Shown piece after piece: positions 24,882 to 37,846 of a stretch of 64,000 nt of DNA. Every line of letters starts with the position of its first letter. The stretch's first letter is position 1. Source of the DNA: Spongilla lacustris (lineage: Eukaryota > Porifera > Demospongiae > Spongillida > Spongillidae); the NCBI GenBank assembly GCA_949361645.1, contig OX442419.1, positions 8,834,976 through 8,898,975 on the forward strand. Direction: 5' to 3'. Made by a program: the position numbers and the translations under genes. The notes below the pieces were generated by a model. That model had not been told where the DNA came from and made no database searches. It was given only the letters and a program-made list of their open reading frames with translations.

Positions 24882-25160
24882 ATGCCCGCTTCGGTTAAAC
24901 AGGGAATTCAGGGCGTCCGATCATCTCGCATGGACGGCATGGTGGCTCGCGTCAGTTTATCGGGGGATTGGAACCTCAACGGGGTGCATGCATATGGCAG
25001 CGTGAAACTGCAGACCTCCGGCCATCTTCGCGGCGAAGGAACTCATCCCGATCATCTTAGCGGCACCGTGTGGAAGTTAGCCCCACATTCCTCAGCCGCA
25101 CATTTTAAAATGAATAAGTTTAACATTCCTCATGCGGCGGGCGCAGAAGCGCGCGCTTAA
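24882..25160 (+). CDS. hypothetical 92-codon ORF
   Basis: Starts MPASVKQGIQGVRSSRMDGM, contains SGDWNLNGVHAYGSVKLQ and ends Ala/Glu/Arg-rich. GC-richer than its surroundings. No recognisable domain, splice context or promoter. It may be chance. Confidence 0.2.
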   Translation: MPASVKQGIQGVRSSRMDGMVARVSLSGDWNLNGVHAYGSVKLQTSGHLRGEGTHPDHLSGTVWKLAPHSSAAHFKMNKFNIPHAAGAEARA

Positions 25161-25194
25161 TAGATCGTGAACGTAAACAAACACTAAGCGATGT

Positions 25195-28085
25195 GTTGTA
25201 TGGAGTTGCTTCGCCGTGATCGTGAGCTGTGCCATGTAGTCACAGGGTAGATGTGCATGTACCTGTGCCAACCACGGATTCAACATCACGCGCGGATCCT
25301 GAACACTGAACCAGCTTGGAGCGTGACCACAACTAATAAGTACTTACCAGCTGACCTATGGAGATGGATGTCATTCTTGTGAGTTACAAAACACACTGAG
25401 GCAAGCTCTGAGCTGTTTCATATACCCACAGGGTAGCTGTTTCTATGTGCCAATCAGGGACCCAACGTCACGTGAACACTTGGAGGTGTGACCACAAATA
25501 ATATGGAGATGTCTTGTGAGTTGCAAAGCACATTGAGCCATGCTCTGAGCTGTTTCATGTACCCACAGAGTAGGTGTGTCTATGTGCCAACCAGGGACCC
25601 AACGTCATGCGCAGATTGATGAACTATAGACCCATGTGACCACAACTACTAAATTCTGACCTATGAAGATGGATGTCATTCTTGTGAGTTGCAAGACACA
25701 TTGAGCCATGCTCTGAGCTGTTTCATGTACCCACAGGGTAGGTGTATCTATGTGTCAACCAGGGACCCAACGTCACGCGCGGATTTTGAACAAGTGGAAG
25801 AACTATGACCGCAACTAATAAGTACTTACAAATTCTAACCTATGAAGATGGATGTCATTCTTGTGAGTTGCAATACACATTGAGCCATGCTCTGAGCTGT
25901 TTCATGTACCCACAGGGTAGGTGTGTCTATGTGCCAACCAGGGACCCAACGTCATGCGCGGATTTTGAACAACTGCATGGATGAACTATGGACCCAGTGA
26001 CCACAACTAATAAGTACTTACAAATTCTGACCTATGAAGATGGATGTCTTTCTTGTGAGTTGTAATTATAAAGCACATTGAGCCATGCTCTGAGCTGTTT
26101 TATGTACTTACAGGGTAGATGTGTCTATGTGCCAACCAGGGACCCAACGTCACGTGCAGATTTTGAACAAGTGGATGAACTATGGACCCCTGTGACCACA
26201 ACTAAAAAGTACTTGCAAATTAAGATGGATGTCATTCTTGTAAGTTACAAAACACATTGAGCCATGCTCTGAGCTGTTTCATGTACCCACAGGGTAGATG
26301 TGTCTATGTGCCAACCAGGGACCCAACGTCACGCGCGGATTTTGAACAAGTGGATATGAACTATGGACCCCTGTGACCACAACTACTAAATTCTAACCTA
26401 TGAAGATGGATGTCATTCTTGTGAGTTGCAAAGCGCACTGAGGCAAGCTCTGAGCTGTTTCATGTACCCACATGGTAGATGTGTCTATGTGCCAACCAGG
26501 GACCCAACGTCACGCGCGGATTTTGAACAAGTGGATGCACTACAGGTATGGACCCCTGTGACCACAACTAATAAGTACATGTATTTGCAAATTAAGATGG
26601 ATGTCATTCTTGTGAGTTACAAAACACATTGAGCCATGCTCTGAGCTGTTTCATGTACCCACAGGGTAGGTGTGTCTATGTGCCAACCAGGGACCCAACG
26701 TCACGCGCGGATTTTGAACAAGTGGATGAACTATGGACCCCAGTGACCACAACTAATAAGTACTTACAAATTCTGACCTATGAAGATGGATGTCTTTCTT
26801 GTGAGTTGTAAAGCACATTGAGCCATGCTCTGAGCTGTTTTATGTACCCACAGGGTAGGTGTGTCTATGTGCCAACCAGGGACCCAACGTCACGCGCGGA
26901 TTTTGAACAAGTGGATGAACTATGGACCCCTGTGACCACAACTAATAAGTACTTGCAAATTAAGATGGATGTCATTCTTGTGAGTTAAAAAACACATTGA
27001 GCCATGGTCTGAGCTGTTTCATGTACCCACAGGGTAGATGTGTTTATGTGCCAACCAGGGACCCAACGTCACGCGCAGATTTTGAACAAGTGGATGAACT
27101 ATGGACCCCAGTGACCACAACTAATAAGTACTTACAAATTCTTACCTATGAAGATGGATGTCTTTCTTGTGAGTTGTAAAACACATTGAGCCATACTCTG
27201 AGCTGTTTCATGTACTCACAGGGTAGATGTGTCTATCTGCCAGCCAGGGACCCAACGTCATACGCGGATTTTGAACAAGTGGATGAACTATGGACCCCTG
27301 TGACCACAACTAATAAGTACTTGCAAATTAAGATGGATGTCATTCTTGTGAGTTGCAATACACATTGAGCCATGCTCTGAGCTGTTTCATGTATCCACAG
27401 GGTAGATGTGTCTATGTGCCAACTAGGGACCCAACGTCACGTGCGGATTTTGAACAAGCGGATCAACTATGTACCCATGTAAGCACAGCTATCCTATGAA
27501 TATGGATGTCATTCTTGTGAGTTGCAAAGTGCATTGAGGAAAGCTCTGAGCTGTTTCATGTACCCACAGGGTAGATGTGTCTATGTGCCAACCAAGGAAC
27601 CAACATCACACGTGGATTTTGAACAAGTGGATGAACTATGGACCGCTGTGACCACAACTACTAAGTACTTACAAATTCTGACATATGAAGATGGATGTCA
27701 TTCTTGTGAGTTGCAAAGCACAAGGAGGCAAGCTCTGAGCTGTTTCATGTACCCACAGGGTATGTGTGTCTGTGTACCAATCATGCAGGGACCCAACGTC
27801 ATGCGCAGACGTTGAACACTGTATCAACTGGTGGTGTGACCACAACTTATTAAGTACTTACAAGTTGACCTATAGAGATGGATGTCATTCTTGTGATTTG
27901 CAAAGCACATTTCATTAGGCAAGATCTGAGCTGTTCTATGTACCCACAGGGTAGGTGTGTCCCTGTGCCAACTATTGATCCATTATCATACGCCGATCAT
28001 CCTGAAAACTGGTCCAGCTGGGGTTTTCACTGCAGCAATGAAGTATGACCTATTGAGCTGGATGCCGTTCTTGTGAGTTGTAAAA
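25195..28085. repeat. ~185-bp tandem array, about 15-16 copies, exon/intron-like
   Basis: Each unit has an acceptor-like CATGTACCCACAG, then GGTAGGTGTGTCTATGTGCC through ATGGATGTCATTCTT, then a donor-like GTGAGTTG (GTAAGTTA in one). Read in plus frame, 126-bp versions give an uninterrupted 42-codon peptide starting GRCVYVPTRDPTSRADFEQV; others carry 10 extra bases (CTGACCTATG) and would shift frame. The possible intron is ~55 bp, like the introns of the RAG1-like gene. Copies at the edges are more diverged. Either a satellite that mimics exons or a decayed tandem-exon gene. Confidence 0.75.
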
Positions 28086-28089
28086 TAAT

Positions 28090-31000
28090 GGTTTTATATA
28101 TGTGATTTGATGTATATTATTATCATCTAGATCCATCAAACAGTTCATCAGGACCTTTGTCATAGAGGATACAGTTGTACTCTGAACTTTTTATCTGTTA
28201 TGTATCTTGTTTACCTACATGTACTGCCATAAATTTGTAATGTGAATAATGATTATGATTTCATTGGTTGAAGTTTGTTAATTATGCATGTATTTGCATT
28301 GTGTACTTGTGTTTGTGTGTATTTTATAGCCACCTCTGTAGACGAAAGCACAATTTTGAGCCTAGTGCACTTGCAAAATACATTGCTGACATGCACAGGG
28401 GAGACACCTCCAAAAGATGCATCATGTAATGAATGAAGTGGTTACTTGTACCTTGCTGCACAAGCTTTGTTGGGAAAATCAAATCCACATGCATCCTTTG
28501 ACATCTTTATGGCAGCAGTTAATAAAAGTTATATCATTTAGGTATACTGATATTAGATTGCTTAATATTTGTATCCAATAGGCAGCAAGGCTGAATTCGG
28601 AGGATTTTCATACCTCCATACCCATGGCCAGATAGAGGGTTTATAAATTCATTGCTTGGAGTGCAGGCACATTTGCATGACTTGTAATTCAAACATAGGA
28701 CATGATGGAATGCAAATGTTCTATGCATGACTAAATTATCACATGATGATGAGCTATATCCACTACAAGAAGCAGACTGCATGATGCACCATAAATTATT
28801 CATGCAAATTTTGTTAGACAAGCACGAGCATCCTATCATAGATTAAGAATACGTCTGCACAAAGTGTCACTGCAACTTCAAGTGAAGGTCACATTTGCAG
28901 CAAAGCATCATTCAGTGCAAGATAATGGTAATGGTAGCAATGGTGATTGTAGTGGTGATGAAGGATGTGGTGGCACTGCTGATGCTGGGGTTATATTGTC
29001 AGTGATAATACATATGTACAAGAATAAAAATACCCCAAATGAACCTGGTGATGATAACGATTCTGCTGAGAGTTCTGCATGACTACAATGGCAACTTGGA
29101 GAAAGACACAACAATGCTCATTCCAACATACGTGAACACACCAGACTAGGATGATATATGTGCACCGCTGAAGCGGGGAAGGGAACATTATACCTCAGAT
29201 ACTTTCCATCTATGACCCTACAATTAAGGAGTATATACCGTATTATGTAAAGTAATTATACGTTATCCCAGCTGCATTAAAAAGTGAAACCCATGCAGTG
29301 CCCCATTTACAAGAGAAGTAAGAAGCACTGTGAAAGAATTTCAAGTACAACATTCTAGCCAACTACATGTACAGTACTGAATATCAGAGATCATTAGTGT
29401 AAGATCACATTATACCTGAAGAAACCAGAACTGTGGGAAAAATTCTAGAACCTAATCCGAAGGGGCCCATTCAACATTGTCAAGGTAAGGTATGTCATGC
29501 ATGTAATGGTTATTTTAACAGGCATCAGAAATCCAGCTTCAGTCTATCAGTACTGCTTCTAATTAGTCATACATTATTTGCATGGTCAGAGGTACATACA
29601 TTTGTAGCAATTTGTGTATTTAGTTTTTTTTTTTAATATTAATGCCTTTCAGGTTGTGACCAATTCTATCGGTTCAGTATTGCGCAATACTCTGACTTAT
29701 TGATTTATTATTGTTATTGTTGCTGTTGTGTGTGTGTTTATGTATCGGAAAGAGCGTCATAGAGTGCATACAAGACTGTGCATATGTTAAAAGCGTTTTT
29801 ACGCTTCTATCCGCGTCGTATGCTGGCACACGGTAGTAGACATTATACTTTTTAGTTTTACGCGACAATGAAATTCATGTTTTGCTTAGCCGTACGGCTA
29901 AACGTATTCATCTCAACGTAATTATTCCGCAGGAATGTGCGGCTGAGGAATGTGGGGCTAACTTCTACACGGTCTTAGCGGCAGCGGTAATACACATAGG
30001 CAGAGATAATTTATTATCGTACATCCTCCATCGCCATCGCAATTACCAATAACTCCTTAGATTAACTAAGGTATGCAATTACCTTGTACCTCGGATCTGA
30101 TCGGTCCCCCGTAATTCTGGTGACCGGGGACAGAATTGAGTACAGCAGTTCACCAGACCCTCTTTCCGCGTAGCGGTGACGTAATCCATCCGCAGCTGTG
30201 GGAATCAGGGTCTGCATTTGTACGAGGTTACGAGCCCACTGGTTGAATCGGCCGAACGCGGATTGTAATTTAAAGCTAGCTATGTGACCTCTTCCGCTCC
30301 CCCTGTTTCAAATCCGTTCCGACGCCTCTGATACATGTAGCTGCTCGGTCGAGTCGTAACACGGACAACATTACAATATAGGCCGGCTAGATTGAGTTCT
30401 GTCCTGGGCCTGGCTTGACCTACCGAGGGCGGAAATGGCCGGGCCGACGCGGAATCTCGGAATGACGTGCATAGCCTCCTTCCGGTCCCACCAGGAATTT
30501 CAACCGTTCAACCCATCCCCGCCCAGTTGGTGGTCGAGGCCTGCATGGCCGGCCGAGTTGACGAACCGCACGGTGCGAAACGGCTTCATGCACAAGCCCA
30601 ATCACCTAATGGACGCAGAAGCACGTACGTTTGACATTACTTAGATTACAAACGGACGCTCCGTTACAAAGTTATTCACTCGCACGCGCATATCCATTCC
30701 GTTTTTTAATGTTAGACACACGTTGTGATTAAAATAGTTACCGTTAGGTGCGGTTTTGGTCTGTATAAAATAGTTAATCGATCTAATAGTGACCCAGTGC
30801 TGTACTAGGGGTTGAGTTTGCGATCCCTGAAGCATGCCTCGCCTCGAGTGCATTCAGGTAGGCATCTGCCGTGTGCAAGCCTTCGGCTCGATCCCAATTA
30901 GCAATCCTGGATTGGCTGGAGGCGCGTGCCCAGCTTGACGTATTGGGCGGTGGTGTCTCTGTGTGCCTCTATAGGGGGTTTTAGCCTGGAGGAGCTATTG

Positions 31001-31330
31001 AATTCCTCCTTCCCCTCCTCGCTTGAGTTGGAGGATATTAGATCTGACCACGCCTCCGAGCCGTTGTGAACCCACGGACGTGTTCAGTGCAGCGCCGGCA
31101 AGGGTTGCAGTCGTTAAATATGTCCAATCACGGCATGCATATGTGCGTGCGCCTAGTGAAATTCCACTTCGTGGCGGAGTCGCGGAAAGCTTTGGCAGCT
31201 GTCGGGTGGCATCGAGCGGCCTTCCGTGTAGGCCTACTAAATAGTAGCGGTAACAGGGCACACTTTTCGCGAACAATCACGCATGTATACGTACGTGCGC
31301 GTGAAGTGGCGCTAATAAACAGTTACCCAG
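28090..31330. other. no recognisable gene
   Basis: Several short ORFs, including an Asn/Gly/Asp-rich one at 28864-29082 and a possible exon at about 29410-29486 (frame IPEETRTVGKILEPNPKGPI, donor CAAG|GTAAGG). None resembles a known family. Base composition becomes more GC-rich from about 30090. Confidence 0.3.
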
Positions 31331-31390
31331 TTACATTATCCTTTGGGGGGCTGTGTGGGTCCTCGGCTTTGCCTCGGCCCCCATTGGGTA

Positions 31391-31570
31391 GGGGATCCGC
31401 CCACCTCCCTTGGCACGCGAGGAGGCGGATCCTCACACACCCCCCTCTTCGGCCCCGTTCGGGCTGGGGACACGGAGGGACGTGTCCCTGACGCCCGCCA
31501 AAGTTATAGTTTAGTGGTACTGGTATCAACCCCCGGGCTCACGTTCACGTTTCCCCCGAATATAATTAAA
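31391..31570. repeat. GC-rich ~180-bp direct repeat, copy 1
   Basis: Starts GGGGATCCGCCCACCTCCCT with an internal hairpin (GGATCCGCC...GGCGGATCC) and ends CCCCCGAATATAATTAAA. Almost identical to copy 2 at 31779. The frames reading through it are not convincing. Confidence 0.85.
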
Positions 31571-31778
31571 TGAAGGTTAACGTAGTTAAACGCAGTTAAT
31601 TACAAGGGGGCGACCCCGCGCCGGCGCATACGTCATGTACATCAGCGGGCAGCATTCGAGCCACGTGTACTAATGGCGGCAGCTGCTACCTCTTCGCCCG
31701 CCTACCCACCCCGACGTCCTGCAGCTTCTTAATTCTTTTTCTCCATCGTCCTTGACGATGTGGTACAATTGCAGGGCA

Positions 31779-31966
31779 GGGGATCCGCCCACCTCCCTTG
31801 GCACGCGAGGAGGCGGATCCTCACACACCCCCCTCTTCGGCCCCGTTCGGGCTGGGGACACGGAGGGACGTGTCCCTGACACCCGCCAAAGTTATAGTTT
31901 AGTGGTACTGGTATCAACCCCCGGGCTCACGTTCACGATTACCACGTTTCCCCCGAATATAATTAA
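31779..31966. repeat. GC-rich ~180-bp direct repeat, copy 2
   Basis: Near-identical to 31391-31570 apart from a small insertion (ATTACCAC) near the 3' end. The ~210 bp between the copies is unrelated to them. Confidence 0.85.
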
Positions 31967-32308
31967 ACATATACATGTATTACCATTTGCCCTGCAGGCG
32001 CGTGTTTTGGTGGGCTTCTTGGTGGTCTTGGGTAATGATTACGGGCGACCCACACTTGCGTCATCATTACATCATACTACCTTTACTGCCACCCACCGGC
32101 TCGTTATTATTCATAACGGATGTTCTAAGTTATGTGTACTGTATAAGTGTTTGTATTCACACAAATGAATTAATATCTTGTTTAGTAGGACTGCAGAATA
32201 CAAAGGCTCCATCGAATTGACGCCGGTAGCGAAGTTGATCTGAAACATATACAAGTTCATACATGTATATACCACCGAGAGAAGTTCAAATCAAGTCTAC
32301 AATACATT

Positions 32309-32506
32309 ATGGAGGCCAGCACCACAAGGGCAGAACATGGCGTGGCTGATTACTGCATGCACTTTGGCTACTGCGTGCGGCGGCAATTGAGAAGGACAGC
32401 CGGATTACCTTGAAGCGCGAAGACACAAAATGGAGCCATGAGTCATAAATTGTGTACAGATGAGCAAATCCTTGATGGTTACTACCCACAATGTGTGATT
32501 TTATAG
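32309..32506 (+). pseudogene. CaaX microprotein, copy G, frameshifted
   Basis: Starts MEASTTRAEHGVADYC, then an insertion (TGCATGCACTTTGGC for TGCACTATGGC) breaks the frame. The original TACCCACAATGTGTGATTTTATAG end is still visible at the nucleotide level. Its TATA box is degraded to GAATACAAAG. Confidence 0.7.
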
Positions 32507-32655
32507 ACTTTGAGAATTGACAGGTCAATTTCTACATGTTTGTACGTCCAAATATAAATTATCACAATTTTAGTCATGATATACATCAGATTACTGGCAA
32601 TGTAACTTCTTTTATCTTTCATAATAAGCTCGATCAATCGGATCCTGGATACATG

Positions 32656-33867
32656 TAGGGTGTGTAACCGGTTATCAGGTTATTCGGGTTATTCGGATAT
32701 TCGCAAAAACCTATCCGTTCGAATAGTAATTTAGCATTACTCGGAAAAATCGATTGTTGGATTTGTTCTATTCGAAATAACCGGTTTGTGAATCTCCATT
32801 CGGAGGTACTTAGGTATTCGTCGTCCGCATCGACAATTCGCCCATTATTCGAATACATTTTTATGACGATATCCGGATACGCGTTTACGATATTACAACG
32901 ACAATAATTACTTCTAATTTAAAGTTATAACGTCACTGTTGTTACAATAAATATATACGTGGGGGACGAGATCAAATTAACTGTACGGGCAGTAATTCGA
33001 ACTTACTACATGTAGCCAGAAGATTAGAGATCTCCCTCTTCACGTGTCATGACGACGGACAGCTCCAGCTACAAATCAAAGTCAGTTATTTCGAATCAGC
33101 TGGCTTCTTGCATCATGCAATCTCTCTGAGCTGATCGTACTTATTAGGCCTACTTACCCCCGGTAATTACCAGTATTTTCGAAACTCGAGATGGTGAAAT
33201 GGAGGCTGCATGGCTGGTGGTGCGTAAACGTCACCTGTGGTTCTATTCTGTTGGCATTAAGTGCGATGTGTACATCTGTAGACTGTACATACTGGTAAAG
33301 CTCAGCGTGGCCACGCTAACTTAGGTCGGGACACGCCCAACTATATAGGTATGCGGTTAGGCCAAGCGATTTAGGCCTATGTAGGTAGCTGTGGTTGTGT
33401 GCTGAGTGCATCTGGTGTGATGTGGGTAGCTGTGGATGCATGCTGAGGGTACTGATCTGGTGTAATGTGATTAGTTGTAGTAGGGTGTCTGGTGTGATGG
33501 AGGTAGCTATGGTTGTGTGCCTCATGAGGGCATCTGGTGTGATGGGGTAGGTGTGTTTGTGTGCTGAGGGCATCTGGTGTGATGGGGGTAGGTGTGTGTG
33601 TGCTGAGAGTATCTGGTGATGTGGGTAGCTGTAGGAGGGTCTCTGGTGTGGTTTGTACATTTAGGTGGCTCAATGAGCAAAAAAACCTGAATAACCTAGG
33701 TATTCGGTTGGCAAATTGTCAAAACCTATTCGGAAAAATCGATTTTCTTTTTTCAAGTATTCGGAAAAATCGATTTTCAGATCCAGAAAAACCTGAAAAA
33801 TCGATTAGTGTTTTAAAAGTATTCGGAAAAATCGATTTTCATTATTCAGGGGAGGTTACACACCCTA
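32656..33867. mobile_element. hAT-type nonautonomous element, 8-bp target duplication
   Basis: Ends TAGGGTGTGTAACC and GGTTACACACCCTA, flanked by GATACATG on both sides (32648-32655 and 33868-33875). The empty site GGATCCTGGATACATGTATA is present at about 11570, 14742 and 56871. An eight-base duplication and TAGGG ends fit hAT. Inside are repeated ATTCGGAAAAATCGATTTT words, an embedded minisatellite and no transposase ORF. Confidence 0.8.
33385..33655. repeat. minisatellite inside the hAT-type element
   Basis: Imperfect units of about 36-45 bp built on GGTAGCTGTGG...GTGTGCTGAG...CATCTGGTGTGATG. The His/Pro/Thr-rich antisense ORFs only read this repeat. Confidence 0.75.
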
Positions 33868-36313
33868 GATACATGTATAGTGCAGACAAGACACTGCATA
33901 CATCAGGGCGCTACCATGCACTCTTAGAAGGGATAAATTAGGCCGGCCATGCAATTATAAGAGCTCTTCATAATGTAGTCATTTGTATGTTCTAAACGAG
34001 ACTGATAGCCTATTTGATCTTAACAACTTGTAATGCTAACATGCTCGATGGGCAAATACAGCACATTATATACACACACAAACAATGACAAAACACAGGC
34101 TGTTGCCAACTGAACCATGAATAGAATAATAAGACTATCACCTCTGTTGGCTCCATTACGTAATGTTTATGTTACGCATGTCTCGTGAACTGACCACACC
34201 CCACAGCTCAAATACATCATCATTATATCATACCAAACACTGTGGCATAATCATTTGTATCGTGCGATGCATATGGATGCTAGGAATGTTGCTAGAACAT
34301 TAATTTGGAAGTGGATTGGTGTATGTGTGCATTTGTGCGTGCGTGTGGGTGGGTGGGAGGTGTATTAATGTTGAAAGGTGCAGCGGGAAGGATCCGTCTT
34401 CCTCCAACCCAGCTAGATGGTTCAGGGATGGAGCTAGAGATCAAAATAAAGCCAGGGAATATCATGTTCTTTGTTGAAACGTGGTTTAAATTAATGTGTG
34501 TGCATGATAATGCACCTGTATATTACTGTACCTCAATGCCAACATAAGTGCATATGCATGTAGCCCATGTAACGTTGCGTGGCATTACTACCTTGCACTA
34601 GCTAAACTCTTACATGTACGTGTACTATGCAGGCGCATTTGTCGTTTGGTGTTTTGGTGGGCTTCTTTACTTTTTCGTGCATAGTTTTGGTTAATGATTA
34701 CGGGCGACCCACATGCACGTGCATCATCATTACATCATATACTACATTGCATTCCTTACTGCCACCCACCGTGGCTCGATATTATTCATAATGGATGTTC
34801 TAAGTTGTGCGTACCCCCTTAGGGGCCGTTCATAAATTATGTCACGCAAAAGGGGGGGGGGGAGGGGGTCTGAACAATTGTGACGGTTTGTGACGGGGGG
34901 GGAGGGGGGGGGTTTAGGCTGGCGTGATGTCACATTTTGAATTAAAATTCATTGTCGTGGTTTATGATGCACGAGGGTATTTAGCGGTTACTAAAATTGA
35001 TTCATGTCGTGGGTAATATTGATCTACGCGCTCGATGATGGCATCAGTACCAGGCAGTCCACTTGCATTTGCTTTTTCGGCCGGTCGTGCAAGATCTGCT
35101 CTCTCTATTTCGCTTTAAACGTGATGCTGCAGAAACATATGGTGATTCATAAGCGAGACAAGCCAAATGTAGAGCTAGTTGCTGCCTAGTTGGGCATTGC
35201 CTGACTACCGGTGTCACAGGCATGTGGGTCCCCCCCCTATTTTGGGTCCGGCGGGACCCATATGCCTAGGCAACTGGGTCCCCCCCCGGACCCAAATGCC
35301 TAGGCATATGGGTCCGGGTCATTATTTGTACATCCAAGCATCTTGGTCCGGGTAGGGGGCGGAGGGGGGGACCGAGTTTCCTGATGCGTTTTATTTACTG
35401 GCACCGCCGGTTTTGATACGATAGACACATTTGTTGTTACTTTCTCAACGGTAAGTTAGCGTCTGCCAGCCGTTACACTTTATAACAGCCACTCGGCTTG
35501 CCATCCGTTTTTCTCTCATGTCAAGAAATTGTGGACATCAATGCATAACTCGGCTTACAATTGTGATTTTAGAAATCTGATTGCACCATTAAACTCACTA
35601 GGTACTTTAGAGATTTATCAAGTTATTAAAACAGCTAATTAATTTATTAAAATATAATATTATTATTGTCTTGTAATACGTTAATTGGATGTCTGCATGG
35701 CAGGAAAGTTAGGAATAGCAATCGCTGTTACATAAAATCCATCCGAACTAAAGCTATCGTCGATTTTAGTGATCTAAGCATACGCATGCGCAACTTAGTT
35801 TAACTCGTGCCCCGCCACTGGATACATTCTGGAGGTCACGTGATAAGTTATTTATCCATTTGTGCATCGCTTAATCTCGTTCCCAGACCCTGAGAACACC
35901 TTGTTTGTCAATAAATAGGGTCTGGTAACGAGACTAGGCATGGCTAACCTTTTGGCGGAGGGTTGGGTATCAAGCCTATATTTGTACCCGTCTGATTAGT
36001 ATTGTGGATATAACAGCACTACACTCGATCGCTATCAGTAATTCTTGGTATACGCTAGTCTTGCTACTGTAGCCAGACGTACATGTACAACATCGAACTT
36101 CAATTGGACTGTGAACGAGGGACGCATGTTGGAAGTAAGACTTATAGTATTACTATATACATGTAGGCTTGAAACCCCCAAAACGCGAAGGTCGAGCTGA
36201 TAGAACGGCTGCTGTGGAGTAGCTACCACATAATATGATATATAGGTGTCACTATACGAGAGTCGAGAGTACCCCGCTCGTTCAGCGGTTAAGATGCACG
36301 GGCGATTCCGTCC

Positions 36314-36358
36314 CTATATATATATATATATAATTATAATTATATATATATATATATA
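36314..36358. repeat. (TA)n microsatellite
   Basis: About 45 bp of TA repeat with a central ATTATAATTAT. Confidence 0.9.
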
Positions 36359-37691
36359 CATATCTGCATTTGCATCGCTCTGACGTTTACCACCACGACT
36401 GGCTTGTTTTTGATAACATACTAGAAGTTCTCGTGGAGGTGTGTTAATTTAGGACATTGCCTTCCACTAGAATTCACACATGCATGGGCGGCGGATATCC
36501 CCAGCTGGACGTTCCACTCTGTCCTGTTACGCACACGTACATCGTCGATTAATGGCTAGCCAAGGTCGCTCGCGCTTACTTCCATAGCAGTCTCGTTTCC
36601 AGACCCAATATACGCAGCTGCTCTGCCGTATACGAGGTGAAGTCTGTCCTGTATTAGTATTTCTTTCCAACTCCGCCGGAATGTCGGCCAAGGTATACAA
36701 CAAGGATGAACAGCCGTAAACGTACTCGGAGAGTGGTTATAACTTATAAGTAGATCACATACATGCACCTGTCTGTGTAATTTGCCCCTACAAATACTAA
36801 CCAATGGCACAGAAAAGGATGCCATGATGCAGCTCTGATATGTCATCAATGAACAGATCGATGGCATGAAGGAACAGATCGATGGCATGAAGGCACAGCT
36901 AGGTAGAACTACATGTATGTATGTACTACCATGCATGTGAAACGTTTACACAAATCACCACATGCCACCACCCTAATTAAATAGGTGACCACAAAGTTGT
37001 TGACAGCTACAATGTACTCTGTTAATACCAGCCCTTCTTGAACCTTCCACAATTATCCCACACACATACACAACCAATAGATAACCAAATAAATACACCA
37101 TAACTGTTACATCAATCACCTACATGTATTACATACATCTGCAGAGCCATGTACATATAGCTAGACCACACAAAACCTTCCATTTGAGTTGGGTACTGAA
37201 GTGCTTTCACCAGTTGCATGTTGGAAGGGTGGCTGGCACAGTCCATGAGATGCAAAACTTTGAGTCCAGTCCTCCCTGGTCCATACCAGGTGGTCATGTA
37301 GGTAAGCCTCCTCTCCTGGCAGACAACTGGTGTCTGTCCTGTGTGTACAACCAAACCCTCAGCCTCAGAAGGTAAAGGTGGACAATTGTAGCCACTTTAA
37401 ATTGGTCCTACATCTACATGCATGTAACACGTATTTCCTTCTCAATTTTATAGACCCTTTACATCTTAACTTAATTTGATTCATATCCCAGTGGCTGCAT
37501 CTGGGATGCAGCTATCAAATTCCTTATCTCTAGGGGAGAAGGGCCTGTATTATCTTTCCCTTAAAACTATCCCAACCAAAGCTTAGATCTACTCTTGTTC
37601 CACAAGGATATCTCCCATCCATGCACCATCACAAGGGTCTCTCCTTTACCTCCACAAGGCTATCTCACAAGGCTACCTCCCTCCACCCAGA

Positions 37692-37846
<155 letters not shown>

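Noticed and set aside
25195..28085. CRISPR-like array
   Set aside because: ~185-bp units with no alternation of short repeats and unique spacers.
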